Part shown: one piece after another, positions 10,804-22,311 of the stretch
Position numbering within the stretch: position 1 is the first letter of the stretch
How the letters are laid out: each line of letters begins with the position of its first letter
Source of the DNA: Xiphydria camelus
Lineage: Eukaryota > Arthropoda > Insecta > Hymenoptera > Xiphydriidae
Reading direction: 5' to 3'
Assembly: GCA_963678675.1 (NCBI GenBank)
Contig: OY783196.1
Span: 14,936,138 to 15,000,137, forward strand
Length of the DNA: 64,000 bases
Made by a program: the position numbers and the translations under genes
Notes under the pieces: model-generated
The model's database searches: none
What the model was told of the DNA's origin: nothing
The model's input: the letters and a program-made list of their open reading frames with translations, nothing else

Positions 10804-12894
10804 ATGAGCAGAAAGACGACAAATGCAACTACAGGGAAACGTCAGCGGAATAGAAAAATTGCAAAAGCTGTCGAAAATGCATTACATGAAATAAAACAGG
10901 AAAGTAATAGAATTCAAGTAACGAAGGAGTCTATTGCACATAATCATAAAAGCGAAAATGTATATAGAAGCGATTGTGATAGCAATGTTTCACCGCTACT
11001 TCAAAATAGTACCCACATGAATCGCGTATTTTTGAATGACAGTGCTACCACATCAGAATTAGTCTATAACAATGATACTTTTGAAATGCTTTCCGATAGT
11101 AGCAGTACGATTGAAACACCTGATCTCTCTCAGAAGCTGAGACTTTGGGCAATAACTAGGAATGTACCTCGCTCGACAGTTAATGATCTATTACACATTC
11201 TTTCGCCCTATCATCCAGATTTACCGCTTGATTCACGAAGTTTATTAGTAACTAAATTAAATATAGACACTAAGAAACTAGAAAACGGGGAATACTGCCA
11301 CTTGGGTTTATTGAATGGAATTAAAAAAGTAATTTCCCCATATCTGAAGGATATTTCTAGTAATGTAATAGAAATAAGTTTCAATGTTGATGGTTTGCCC
11401 TTATTTGCAAGTTCGAAAACGCAGTTGTGGCCTATTTTGGGGTTAATAAAAAAAATAAAATGTCAACCTTTTGTTGTTGGAATTTTTTGTGGCAACGGCA
11501 AACCAAAGCCACTAACCGAGTTTTTAGAAAATTTTGTAAATGATCTTAGTCATTTATTGGAAAATGGCATTAAACTTGATAACAAAAAATATATTGTCAC
11601 TTTACATAGCTTCGTTTGCGATGCTCCAGCTAGGGCATACTTAAAATGTATAAAATCTCATGGCGGATACTCTTCTTGTGAAAAATGTACAGAATCTGGC
11701 GAGTATGTCGATGGAAGAGTTACATTGCAAGGTATTCATGCGCCTAAGAGAACTGATACTTCATTCTCTCTACAAATAGATAGCGACCACCACTTAGGCG
11801 TTTCACCTTTATCGAAAATTCCAACAATAGGATTAGTGTCAAATTTCCCCATAGATTATATGCATAATGTATGTTTAGGTGTTGCTAAAAAGTTATTAAA
11901 TACTTGGATTTCTGGTTCTTTACAAGTCCGCCTAGGCAGTAGATCAGTTCATCTATTATCAGAACGCTTATTGTCATCGCGATTTTACATTCCTGTAGAG
12001 TTTAACCGCAAACCCCGCAGCTTGGAAGAATTGCCACGCTGGAAAGCAACAGAATTTAGAACTTTTGTATTATACCTAGGTCCGATTGTATTAAGAAATA
12101 TCGTAGATCCCTCGATATATGAACATTTCTTGCTCTTTCATTCTGCTATTACTATTCTGATTTCATACAAACACATTTCCACATTCGGCTGCAGGACTGC
12201 TGGCAATGTTTTAAACGTATTTGTTAAGCATTGTGAAAAATTGTATGGCAAACAATTTTTAATTCATAATATTCATATGTTATCTCACCTCAGCGATGAT
12301 GCAGAAATGTATGGACCTTTGGATAATTTCTCAGCGTTTGTTTTCGAAAACTTTTTAGGACAAATTAAACGCTTAGTGAAGTCACCTAATAGACCACTAC
12401 AGCAAATTTGCCGCCGTATAAGTGAAATTGAAAGTGCATTTATTAATGAAAATATCAAATTAAAAGGACCAATAATTCCTAAATTTGAATATAACTGTGG
12501 CCCTCTTCCTACAAATATTATTTTCAGAAACAGTAAACAATTTAAACAACTACGCTTGCAGAATTTCCAGATTTCTGTCCATGCATATTCTAAAGCTGAT
12601 TCGTATTGCCTTATAAAAGAATCTAGATCAGTTGTGCAAATTCATAATATTTTGATGGATCACAACAATTCTTTTACGATAGTCGGGAAACGATTTTCAT
12701 TTCATACATCATTATATTGTAATCCAATAGATTCTAAAGAATTAGATATTTATGTCATCACAGGAATTTCAAATGATTATGAAACATGGCCTATCAACGT
12801 TATTACTGCTAAATGTCTAGTTCTACCTATTACTCAAAAGAATGATAAAGATTGTTGGGTTTCGTTGCCTTTAATACACTCGATTTATACTTAG
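10804..12894 (+). CDS. tnp2/Transposase_21-like transposase of E1
   Basis: Uninterrupted 696-aa frame. The N-terminal third is basic, then acidic and Ser-rich. A conserved block LRLWAITRNVPRSTVNDLL (about 116-134) precedes the core. Core motifs match CACTA/EnSpm tnp2 proteins: FNVDGLPLF (Asp196) with LWPI, CDAPARAYLKC (Asp273) with a following C-x2-C pair (Cys292, Cys295), IDYMHNVCLG (Asp351/His354), and FENFLGQIKRL (Glu515). Asp196, Asp273 or Asp351, and Glu515 are candidates for the DDE/D triad; I cannot assign them with certainty. A C-terminal region of about 150 aa (GPLPTNIIF...) is shared with E2 but absent from E3. The protein should cut and join the CCCA ends. Confidence 0.85.
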   Translation: MSRKTTNATTGKRQRNRKIAKAVENALHEIKQESNRIQVTKESIAHNHKSENVYRSDCDSNVSPLLQNSTHMNRVFLNDSATTSELVYNNDTFEMLSDSSSTIETPDLSQKLRLWAITRNVPRSTVNDLLHILSPYHPDLPLDSRSLLVTKLNIDTKKLENGEYCHLGLLNGIKKVISPYLKDISSNVIEISFNVDGLPLFASSKTQLWPILGLIKKIKCQPFVVGIFCGNGKPKPLTEFLENFVNDLSHLLENGIKLDNKKYIVTLHSFVCDAPARAYLKCIKSHGGYSSCEKCTESGEYVDGRVTLQGIHAPKRTDTSFSLQIDSDHHLGVSPLSKIPTIGLVSNFPIDYMHNVCLGVAKKLLNTWISGSLQVRLGSRSVHLLSERLLSSRFYIPVEFNRKPRSLEELPRWKATEFRTFVLYLGPIVLRNIVDPSIYEHFLLFHSAITILISYKHISTFGCRTAGNVLNVFVKHCEKLYGKQFLIHNIHMLSHLSDDAEMYGPLDNFSAFVFENFLGQIKRLVKSPNRPLQQICRRISEIESAFINENIKLKGPIIPKFEYNCGPLPTNIIFRNSKQFKQLRLQNFQISVHAYSKADSYCLIKESRSVVQIHNILMDHNNSFTIVGKRFSFHTSLYCNPIDSKELDIYVITGISNDYETWPINVITAKCLVLPITQKNDKDCWVSLPLIHSIYT

Positions 12895-13230
12895 GAATAA
12901 TTAATGTATAATATCCTTCAATAGTACCGAAATACATAACACGTACGTTAGAAGTTATACACATACCGTACGTTAGAAGTTTTAACATACAATATGTATT
13001 ACGTACATATATATGTATATTCTCAAATATATGTAGATGTTATTTCTCGAATATGCAATTGTGTATTAATATTTTTCAATGCCTATTATTGTAATTCTAA
13101 TGATCATATTTCACTGTTTAACAATATTGCGACTAGAGCTTTACTTACATTTTTTACACTCTTCTTTAAAATTTCCTTGAGTTTAAATAATATTGCAAAG
13201 CTTTTCACTGAGAATAAGATTTTAAAGTGT
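12895..13230. other. 3' region of E1, no further gene
   Basis: AT-rich stretch between the transposase stop and the right subterminal repeats. It contains a repeated ACGTACGTTAGAAGTT motif at about 12940-12985 and presumably the polyadenylation site. The frame at 12994-13266 has no recognisable domain. Confidence 0.5.
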
Positions 13231-13732
13231 GACGTCTTTAGGATGGCATTATCACGTAACTTTTAACGTCAATATGACGACCCGAATCAATAAAAACGAA
13301 CGTAAATAAAACGTGACTATAGTGACGACATATTGACGTCGAAGTATGACGTCTCTTTAACGAGACATAATCACGTCATTTATGACGACATTATAACCGA
13401 ACTAATCACGTTATTTCGACGAATCGAGTGACGAAATATTGACGTGAGTTTGACGTGCCACTGCTACCTGGGTTGTGACTTTCAGAATCACGTATTATTC
13501 ACGTGAGAAATGACGTGATAATGTCTCAGCCCAGAAACGTCATTTTGTAACGTAGCAGAGACGTCACTCGGTGACGTTTTAAAGACGGCACTTTTTAGAT
13601 ATTTTTTGACGTATAAACCACAGGGTATTTTATATAAAATATTTGCAAAAAAAGTCGGATTTTACGGTTTTAGTTTTATTCATATTTGCTTGAAATACAT
13701 TAAAATATAATACCTACATACATTGTAATAAT

Positions 13733-13861
13733 ATGAAGGGTTTCTTACAAGAACCAAACAAGTCCATACATTATAAGGTTGTCTTGTCGGTTGTTTCTAA
13801 GTAAAAAGTCCGCCTTATAGCATATGGACTTGTTTGGTTCTTGTAAGAAACCCTTCATATA
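13733..13861. mobile_element. Foldback MITE in the 3' region of E2
   Basis: GAAGGGTTTCTTACAAGAAC on the left is mirrored at 13835-13858, with CAAGTCCATA and its complement continuing the arms. It lies between the E2 subterminal repeats and the 3' end of its transposase gene. Confidence 0.8.
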
Positions 13862-13972
13862 CTTATTTGTTACATAAAGGAATGTCCCCATTTTAAATCT
13901 TTTAATTTAAATGTTTCAACAAAGACACTCTTAAAATGGAGACACTGTATACTAGCTGTGAGCTTATAATCA

Positions 13973-16073
13973 TTATTTTATAGTATGTAGTAAAGGAAAA
14001 CAAACCAGTAATTCACAATGTGACAAAGACGTGTCAAAAAATGGCATAACTACACATTTAGAAAAAGAATGATCAAATTTCCATTGTTGCGGATGTAACG
14101 ACAGATTTTCCAGTAAGCATACACCAAAATCAATAGAATTTTGTGGATAAGTAAACAAGGGTTTATACATAGAAAATGTTTTGCCAATAATGAATGTGCC
14201 GCAATCATTCACTACTATATTGTCTATTTTAATAACTTCTTTTTCACGTACACAATAGCAGTCAGAAATTTTATATGTACAAGTAGTTAATGTGAAATTT
14301 CCAACAAGCAGCTTTTTGAACTGGTGTCCTTCTATATTTTGGAATGTAGGTCCATCGCGATGTTCATATAAATACTGAAACGCCCCCTTTTTATTATTAC
14401 TTATTTTAAAATTTGCATTGATTTCTTGCATTCTGTTACAGATCTGTTCTAAAGGTTTATATGGGGACTTTATTAATTTTTTCATACAACCTAAAAAACT
14501 TTCGAAAGGGAAAGCCGAAAAATTATCCAAAGGACCAAATTTATTGACGTCTTCACTTAAGTGACATAAAGTATGTACATTGTAAACAAAAAATTCTCTT
14601 CCATAAAGTTTTTCACAATGTTCGATAAAAACAGTCAGAAGCCTATGAGCGTATTTTACATCAAACTCTTTAATATGGGAAAACGATGCAAGTATTGAAA
14701 TACCACAATGTAGTAATAAAAAGTGTTCATAAACAGCTAATGGAACATGTTTCTTAAGCACGACAGGACCCAAATAGAGTAAAAAGGTGCGAAATTCAGT
14801 AGCTTTCCAATTCGCTAATTCTGATAATGGCCGTGGTTTTCTATTTATTTCAATAGGCATATATTTTCGTAGCAAGACTAATTTAGAAGATATAAGCTTA
14901 ACTGTTTGGCTTCTTAATCTTGTCTTCAAATCTCCCCCTAACCAAGTATTCAATAGTTTTCGTGTAACACCTAAGCACACACTATGCATGTAATCGATAG
15001 GAAATTGAGAAATAAGTCCAATTGGCAACTGAGTTAATGGTGATATTCCGAGGTGATGATCCTCATCTATTTGATTTAAAAATGAGCTATCTGTTCTTCG
15101 AGACGCCGAGGTACCTTTTAAAATTACACGTCTATTAACATATTCCCCCACTTCCGTACATTTATCGCAACTCGAATAGCCACCATGCGACTTTATGCAC
15201 TTTATGTATGCCCTGGCAGGTGCATCACATATAAAGTTGTCGACTACAATAGAGTAGTGAATACTTTTGATATTTATGCCATTTTCTAAAACACAATTCA
15301 GTTCATTAATAAATTCATCCAAAAACCCAGCGAGAGGTATTGGTTTTGATTTTCCACAAAATATTCCTACAGGAAATGGGGAATAATTATTTTTAAGACT
15401 GTTAGTCACACGAGCTAAGATGGGCCAAAACTGAATATTTGAACTTCGAAAAAGAGGAATTCCATCTATATTAAAGCTAAGTTTTATCACCTGGCTAGGA
15501 AAATCTTCACATGCTAATTTATTTAAAGCCTCTACTAGACCTACATGACAATATGTTCCATTTTCTAATTCTTTGATATGACTCATGGCTGATGAAGAAA
15601 CTTTTAATAAAGTGCGGCATTCTAAGGGTAACTCTGGATGAAACTTGGATAGTTTATGTATCAAATCAGTAACAATGGAATGTGGAATGTTAGATGATAT
15701 TGCCCATTTCCGTAATGTCTCTTTTAAATCATCAGAGGAATCCTCGGAAGAATTAGAGCCTAATGAATTTGAGGATATGTAACTAGCAATGCCATATTTA
15801 TGAGTTATATTAGAAGTTTCTTCAACACAGTCGCTAGGAGTATGCTCCAATATTGATGATGTTTGCGATACATTCTCAGGTAAAGTTACAGTTTCAGTGA
15901 ATACCGATGTAGACACTTGACTTTCAGAAATTTGCTTTGGAAGAAAACCCTGCTTTATAAAACATTCGTTATCAGTAATCTGATCTAGCACTTGTAATTG
16001 TTCCTTAACAACTTTTTGTACACGCCTATATATCTGCCTTTCGCTGACAATATTTTTTTTTGAAATTTTGCAT
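13973..16073 (-). CDS. tnp2/Transposase_21-like transposase of E2
   Basis: The open frame gives 672 aa from Met at 15991 and matches the E1 protein throughout (SFNIDGIPLF, CDAPARAYIKC, IDYMHSVCLG, FESFLGCMKKL, plus the C-terminal domain). By homology to E3 (ISDRQIRRLVQ) the protein should start further upstream, with VSERQIYRRVQ. The likely start ATG is at 16071-16073, but a run of nine A (16053-16061) puts it one base out of frame; eight A would join them. This may be a true frameshift, transcript slippage or a base-calling error. The ATG is 27 bases after the DUF4806 stop and in the same frame as it. Confidence 0.8.
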
Positions 16074-16097
16074 TTTTAAAAAATTTTTGAGTATATT

Positions 16098-19000
16098 TTA
16101 CTTCCTTGTGTTTGCTCTCACCAATCTTTGAGGAACGTGCTTAAGCCAAATTTTTATGGAATCCTCAACTTCCTTGTCTGTTATGCCAGGACTATTTAAT
16201 TTGACAGCCTCTAAAAAAATAGGTTTAGGTAAATATTCAGTGTTTCAGTATTTTATAATTTTAGTTCAAACTTAAAACTTTACTTACTAATTACAGCTTC
16301 CTTTAACAGTAAATTACCAAACGGAATTTTCCCAAGACGTTTTCCATAAAATGAATACTGCGTTGCCAGATCGTCAGTAAAAATTATTTTCAGGATTCGG
16401 TTCGTTTTGGATGTGCAATCTTTGCCACCTACACTGTTCAAATAAACAACCTACAAAAAAGATAATATTAGTATTGGTTTGTAGAAAAAAATATCACCTA
16501 AAACTTTTTAAAACAGTAAAAAAGTTTGAATCCCGCAGATAATACATATACAGGGTGTCCATAAATAATTCTAGGGCTGATTCTACGCACGAAAAATCTC
16601 GATATTTACCAAGTTAATAACCTCAAAATATTTGTTTTTTTAAATATATTTTGCCACGTTTTTAGTAGTGTACAAATTTTTTTGCCCATAATTTCCTGAT
16701 ACCCTGCATACCAGATTACTACATAATTTCGTATAAGAAAGATACTCACAACTGATGACAATTTTTCATTACATTTTAAATATTCTTCCACATGCTTAAT
16801 GTCATCTAAATGAGTTAAAGGCAGCTGTACTGGAAAATCAGCAGGTATTGCGACAGTTTTCGATACATCCTTATTTTTGATGTAGTTTAAAATTTGAATG
16901 TTCTGCTCTTTTATAATATTAAGCAAAGTTAATATTTGGGTTCTGAATTCTAAAAAAAAAGATAGCCATTAAATTATATAAAAATAATACAATATACCAG
17001 AATAAATTATTTTTGAATTAATAGAATTAAAAACATTATTTTTTTAAACCATCTTTCCACATCTTTCTTTAAACGTGCTTAATTTTGACACTACTGGTAT
17101 ACTTAAACTACATTTTTTTTTCTTTTCGATAGCTCTTATTCATTCGGGCATCCCACATATTTCTTATATATGTACTCACCTAGCTCATCCCCACGTGCCC
17201 TAGGTATCCCATGGGATGTTTCGTTGTTAACAGGTCGGCGTAAATCACTTGTGCTTGCTTGTAGTGAATTAATTGTGGTTTCATTAGAAGGAGTGTTTTC
17301 CAATACAACTGACCTTTTAGTATATCCTTAAAAAAAAATTAGTTGCATGGATTAATATCTTAAGATGAAAACGTAGAAAAATTCTGAAAACTTGGACTTT
17401 TAAGGAGTAGGGAGTGCTGGCAAAAATACCTGTTCTTTTTGTTACAAATCTGAAAAAAAAATGGTTCGCTTTTTGCAAAAGATTCATACTTAAGCAAAAA
17501 CTTACCCTTGGGTTATTACCGAGTACTCTAAGTGAAAGATTTTAACATATTTTCAAAAATGTTGATTTTTTTTATCAAAAATTTTCCAAAGAAAATTTTA
17601 TTCACTTAGTGAACTCGGGAATAACGCAAAGAACATTTTTGCTTTATAAAGTTTTTGCGAAAAATGAACCATTTTCCTTTAGATTTGTAACAAAAAGCGT
17701 TATTTTGTGCCAGAGCTCACTGCTCCATAAGACTTTCGAAGGATATTTCTGTAGAATTTACAATAAAACAAAATACAATGGAAACATTTTAGTTCCCTTC
17801 GCCCCATTGATGTTACCTAATGTATGAAATTTTCACAATTTTCCTAAGTTTCCATTTCAAGATATTAATCTATGCAGTTCGTGGTAAGACACTTGACACA
17901 TATACAAAAATTAAATTGAATAATATAAACATATCAGATAAGAAATGAAAATAACTTACCACTCTGACTTCCGCCAACTGGAGTCAGTTGTAAACTCAGT
18001 TGTCGAGTATCACATACTTCTTGCGAGAGCTCAGAAAACTGAGAACTTACAGCTACCTGTGTTCTGTTACAAATAGGTCTATCTTGAACTGCTGAATAGG
18101 GCTCTGATGATAAATTATTTGACGCTAAAATTAGTAAACACAATTAAAAGATTCAAAAAATAAAAAATTGCCAATCTGTATAATGCTAACGTGCTAAAAA
18201 ATTATTTGTAGTTTTTCAAGAAAAAAAAATAAATATGATTTTAGAGTTTATAGACAGTAGGCAAAAAGAAGGTTGCAAAAAAATTACCGTTTTCATTCCA
18301 TTTAATTAGAGGTGGGCGTTTTAATGACAAGTTGTCCTCGTCCTCTTCTTCACTACCACTACGGGAAACGAAACGTGATGGTTTCTTCAATTTGCGCTTC
18401 CTTTTATTTGAACATTCTGAATCTGTTGCTAAGTCAGAAGTTACTTCGGCTAGTTTTAATTTTTCCTCGGCTTTTCCTAAATTATCTGAAAAATGAAAAA
18501 TAAATGTAGATGTACTTATAAAAGTAATGCCTCCTATTGAACTTGCGAGCTATTTTACATTTCACTCATTCGATAAAATATCATTTTAGCTAAGAGTGGG
18601 TAACTATTAAAAAGTTTCTTCAATTTTTACCTGGTGAAATTTCATTCAAAAAAGTTTGAGGCACTTGAAAAAAGTGTATAATAGGATAAGCAAATGGCGA
18701 GGCAAATGGAGATCTGCCAAAATTTATTATTTACCTTGTTTCAAAAAAAAAACGGAAAAATCTGAACAAATTAAATGTAAATTGTTTTTTTAGCCAATAC
18801 TTAATAAATATTCACAATTCCACTCCAACAAATCAACAAATTTAGATATTTATACAAAGATTGCAAAAACCTAACCTAACCTAGGTAACTTAGGTATCTA
18901 TTTTTAGGTTAAGTTAGATAAAGAAAAACCAACCTGTTTCGTAGAATTGTCGGCTAATTTTATAAAGATTCCATTTTGTCGTGTCAGGTTCCTGGAGTGA

Positions 19001-19141
19001 TTGTAAAGCTTGTTTATAAACTTTTTGGTTTTTTGTTGATGGCCAAAAAACCTCTTTTTTCCTTGGAGTAATCCAGTTGGAAGCAACAACAGCTAGACCG
19101 CCACCATCGTTCTCCTCAAACTCAATTAACATATAAGACAT
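16098..19141 (-). CDS. DUF4806-domain protein of E2
   Basis: Seven exons on the minus strand: 18934-19141, 18288-18485, 17960-18124, 17180-17326, 16750-16949, 16288-16450 and 16098-16210. All splice phases agree and no stop interrupts, giving 397 aa. Starts MSYMLIEFEENDGGGLAVV with WITPRKKEVFWP, nearly the same as E1; the middle is Lys-rich with SGSEEEDED and an extra Ser/Thr-rich exon (17180-17326) absent from E1. The end has LP.THLDDIKHVEEYLK, the DUF4806 core SVGGKDCTSKTNRILK and WLKHVPQRL. The DUF4806 core exon is 163 bp in both E1 and E2. The first intron donor is a weaker GTTGGT. Confidence 0.8.
17402..17735. mobile_element. Foldback MITE in an intron of the E2 DUF4806 gene
   Basis: GTTACAAATCTGAAAAAAAA on the left is mirrored by TTTAGATTTGTAACAAAAAG on the right, and GGGTTATTACCGAGT by ACTCGGGAATAACGC, around a centre near 17565. 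It is confined to the intron between 17327 and 17959. Confidence 0.7.
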
Positions 19142-20560
19142 CTACGGTCAAAAATCAATGTTTACTTTCAAGAAAGTAATAAATATTTTTCATATTTGTT
19201 TGAATTGTAGTTCTTCCGGATGATTCCTGCGTCGATAACACTTGCTGTTTCAAGCTTCCGCGTCACAGTCTCACAAGCTGACAGTCTCAGTGTAGGTAAT
19301 CGTCACTCCCCTGAGGATGTCCTATATAATTGTGGATGAAATCTCGGAACAGCAAGTTTCACCGATGCAGGAGTCTTAGGAAAAAACTACACTTTCATCG
19401 TATAGGTACAGCCTGTGAAAGTCGAGGTGAAAGTTTCCAATCAAGAATAGTTTTATCAGATTGAATATTCTGATAAATGGCCAACGTGAGCAAATTTTAT
19501 AGCGATTTTTATTTTAACTGCACTTGTGTTCTCAGGGCACAGTGCACCTCCTCAAGACAAAGACTTGTCAACCTGACTATAACTTTTTATATTTATTTTC
19601 CTCGAAAAACAGAATAGACTTACATTGAAAGAACAGAAGGTCGATTTCAGGTTCAGAACACAAAATATTATGTAAAAATAATATCCCTTGCGACACTAAC
19701 GTTTTTACAATGGCCAATGGCGGCCAAGGGACAGTGGACACGCTACTCCACCGGAGATAACAGGAAAATACTTTTCTATCTATACTAGATAGGTAACTAA
19801 TTTGTTCTCAGTGCCACACAACGGCAAACTATGCACCACAAATCATACCATATACATCTTCTGCAATCTGCTGAACTGGCGCGCACGTGTAGGCGACGGC
19901 GTGAATAATCGGAAAAGGCACAGGGCAGTAGTGGGGCGCACAGGAAAACGAAAAAAGGACGTGGCAGGTGATGGCGGCGCGGGTGGAGTGCGGGTCTGGA
20001 TCACAAAACTGACAAAACAAGCAAGCGGGATGGCCTGGCAGCGCGGCGGTCGGCTGGCGCAGGCGCACCGCGCATTACGCATGTTGCCAATTTTCTAAAG
20101 GTTCATTTCAAATGTAACAGTTTACTAAAAAACCATTCTACAGTAATTTTGTGCCATATTAACCCTATTATTTGGTATTCAGGTAAATATTTTGGCAAAA
20201 TAACATTGCCTTGTCATGTTTTTTAAACAAAAAAGTATTTATTTGGTCCAAAAATAGAGATTTGGCAACGCCACGGCTATGCTACTCTGAAAGGCCGGCG
20301 ATTGGGGGATAGTGATCACATGACATAATCCTTCAAATTTTTGGCGCGCTTGATGACGGCACGTGAGGAATATACTGCGTTTGAAAGAAAATATTTTTCT
20401 TGCAATTAATTGTAGACAATACATTAATAATTACATTTTGTTTGAAAGTAAACAGAGATCAATCTTGCCATAAAAAATACCTACCTAAATTAAAATTTTA
20501 TAATAATTAATAGTAATAATAACAATACCATAATAGTTGGTAGCAAGTTTTTATTTAAAT
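19142..20560. other. 5' region of E2; no gene; one foldback
   Basis: This stretch separates the start of the E2 DUF4806 gene from the right subterminal repeats and would hold its promoter. A foldback at about 19217-19378 pairs TTCCTGCGTCGATAACACTTG with its complement. The GC-rich stretch at 19870-20080 has long frames on both strands, but they show no domain and I do not call them genes. Confidence 0.5.
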
Positions 20561-22050
20561 TAACGTCATTAAATTTAATAGTAAATCACGTCTCTTTGTC
20601 GTCACTATTGAGTCGTCTATAAAACGTCTTAAATTTGACGGCAATGCGACGTCAATTTTTCGTCATCTGACGTCGCGCGACGAAACTCACCAAAAAGAAA
20701 CGTCAAAATGACGTCATCGTGTTGCTTGGGACGTAACGTGAAATTAACTGTTCTGTGAAAAAAAATCGACAAAATACATTTTATTACACATGTGTTCAAA
20801 TGAATCCAATCCATTTAATTTTTGTTTTCGGAATTGTAATTCATATTTCGTTATATCTTTTTTAGATTCATACGCACGAGGAATCGAGAAAGTTAAATTA
20901 GCCTAAAAATTTTCAGATATTGAAAGCACATCTGATTCCGAACACCACAAAAAAGCGAGGCACGATCGTGCTAAAAAAGTCCCGAAAGATTCTTCTGTCT
21001 CCGAAGACGAAGAATGTGACGATAAATCTAACTGGAGAAACACAAAACTGCTAGGCTACCTTTACCACCTAAAATTCCATCAAACTTTTCTTCACATAAA
21101 GCTACACCGCTATCGCGGCATGACTTCGACAAAGTATCTTCAAAACCGACAATGACTTCGAAACAAAATTCATCTACCACTACAGTTTCATCTCACTCGA
21201 CACTAGAAGGAGATCATGAATTAACAAAGCAAGTGCATCGTCTGCTTTCAACGTACTCCACAGATATTGGTTAGTAATATAAGATTTTGCTGTTCTGTTG
21301 TAATTGAAAAAATATATAAATTACCTGTATCAATTTATTTATTATAGAACTGAAGAAAGAAATTTTGCGTAAGCTAAATCAAATGAATATAAAGCTGGAT
21401 AGCATTGACGAGCGTTTGCGTATTATCGAAGAGAGAGGTTGTGGTGAAAATGATCGAAATATGCAGCTTCATCTGGACGACATCATATCATTACCCTTAA
21501 AATCTCAAGAAGATTTTGAACTTCTCGAAAATGATCTGGTTGATAGAGATTTTTACAAAAGAATGGTAAGCATTGACAATTTTTCATCTAGATAATTCTG
21601 CTCTGTGAGCTTTTGAATGTCTCCATTCAATACTGTAAAGATGACTATAGAGGCATCCAAATCACAGGTTTGTGTGATACTTCAAAAATGTAGAAATTTT
21701 CAAATAATAACATTTCTCACTTTCGTTAGGTACTTTTTTTACACAAAATTGGTGGAAAAGATTGCCATGATTTGACATTTAATATATTGAAGCGAACCAT
21801 AACAAATCCAGTGGCTATTCTTTACTCTTGCCCATACAGCACTGAAATATTGCAGCAATATTGTAGAAACATTGCGTCGTAAGATAGCAATATTGCAGCG
21901 AGATTATGAAATATTGCTGCAATATTGCTACAATGATGCAGCAATATTGAAATGTCCGATCTTCGCAATATTGCGTTGCAATATTCCAACAATATTGCGC
22001 TAAAATATTTTAGCAATATTGGTTCGAAAATGTAAATTTAATTTTTATTA

Positions 22051-22150
22051 AGCCTTGAATCCACGATGTTAGAACTCGATCAGAATTTTAATTACTCACA
22101 CAGTGATTGAAAACTCGGACCGAGTTCTACCACCGTGGATATAAGGCTTT
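22051..22150. mobile_element. Small foldback element inside E3
   Basis: AAGCCTTGAATCCACGATG and AGAACTCG are mirrored by CGAGTTCT and CACCGTGGATATAAGGCTT. About 100 bp, just inside the left subterminal repeats. Confidence 0.7.
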
Positions 22151-22311
22151 ATAGGAATTCCTTTCAAATAAAAAGAACTGCAGTTCCAAAATATCACACG
22201 TATATTTTTTATATTGTTTTATAACTATGTTAATATATAATAACTGTAGTATCTGGCTATATACATATAATATACATATACAGCTACATTTGTACTTGAG
22301 AATTCATAAAT

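Larger units (their letters stand above)
7708..13472 (+). mobile_element. E1: intact two-gene CCCA-ended transposon
   Basis: A 5765-bp element with ends CCCAGGTAGCAGTG (7708) and the complementary CACTGCTACCTGGG (to 13472). The terminal inverted repeat continues imperfectly for about 30 bp. TT is duplicated at 7706-7707 and 13473-13474. TGACGT/ACGTCA motifs fill the first 160 and last 240 bp. It has two complete genes on the plus strand and no frame break that I can find. It is inserted into the left subterminal region of E2, so it is younger than E2, E0 and the Gypsy element. N1 shares its CCCAGGTAGCA terminus. Confidence 0.9.
7651..20730 (-). mobile_element. E2: two-gene CCCA-ended transposon (interrupted by E1)
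   Basis: The left end starts CCCAAGTAACACGATGACG (7651). The right end is the complement of CCCAAGCAACACGATGACG (to 20730). The flanking duplication is AC (7649-7650, 20731-20732). Subterminal regions (7651-7707 plus 13475-13640, and 20560-20730) are dense in TGACGTCA-like motifs. Both genes are on the minus strand: DUF4806 gene 19141 to 16098, then transposase 16073 to 13973. Subtracting E1 (5765 bp) and its 2-bp duplication gives a length of about 7.3 kb. It lies in intron 1 of the E0 gene. Confidence 0.85.

Noticed and set aside
18860..18895. CCTAA units resembling insect telomere repeats
   Set aside because: Only two to three units inside the 5' region of E2; too short to mean anything.
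19802..20098. Overlapping GC-rich frames on both strands
   Set aside because: No domain or splice context. GC-rich sequence naturally lacks stops. It lies upstream of the E2 gene start.
21831..22016. GCAATATTGC repeats considered as a CRISPR-like or satellite array
   Set aside because: Spacing is irregular, there are no unique equal-length spacers, and the repeats end at a transposon terminus. CRISPR is not expected in a eukaryote.
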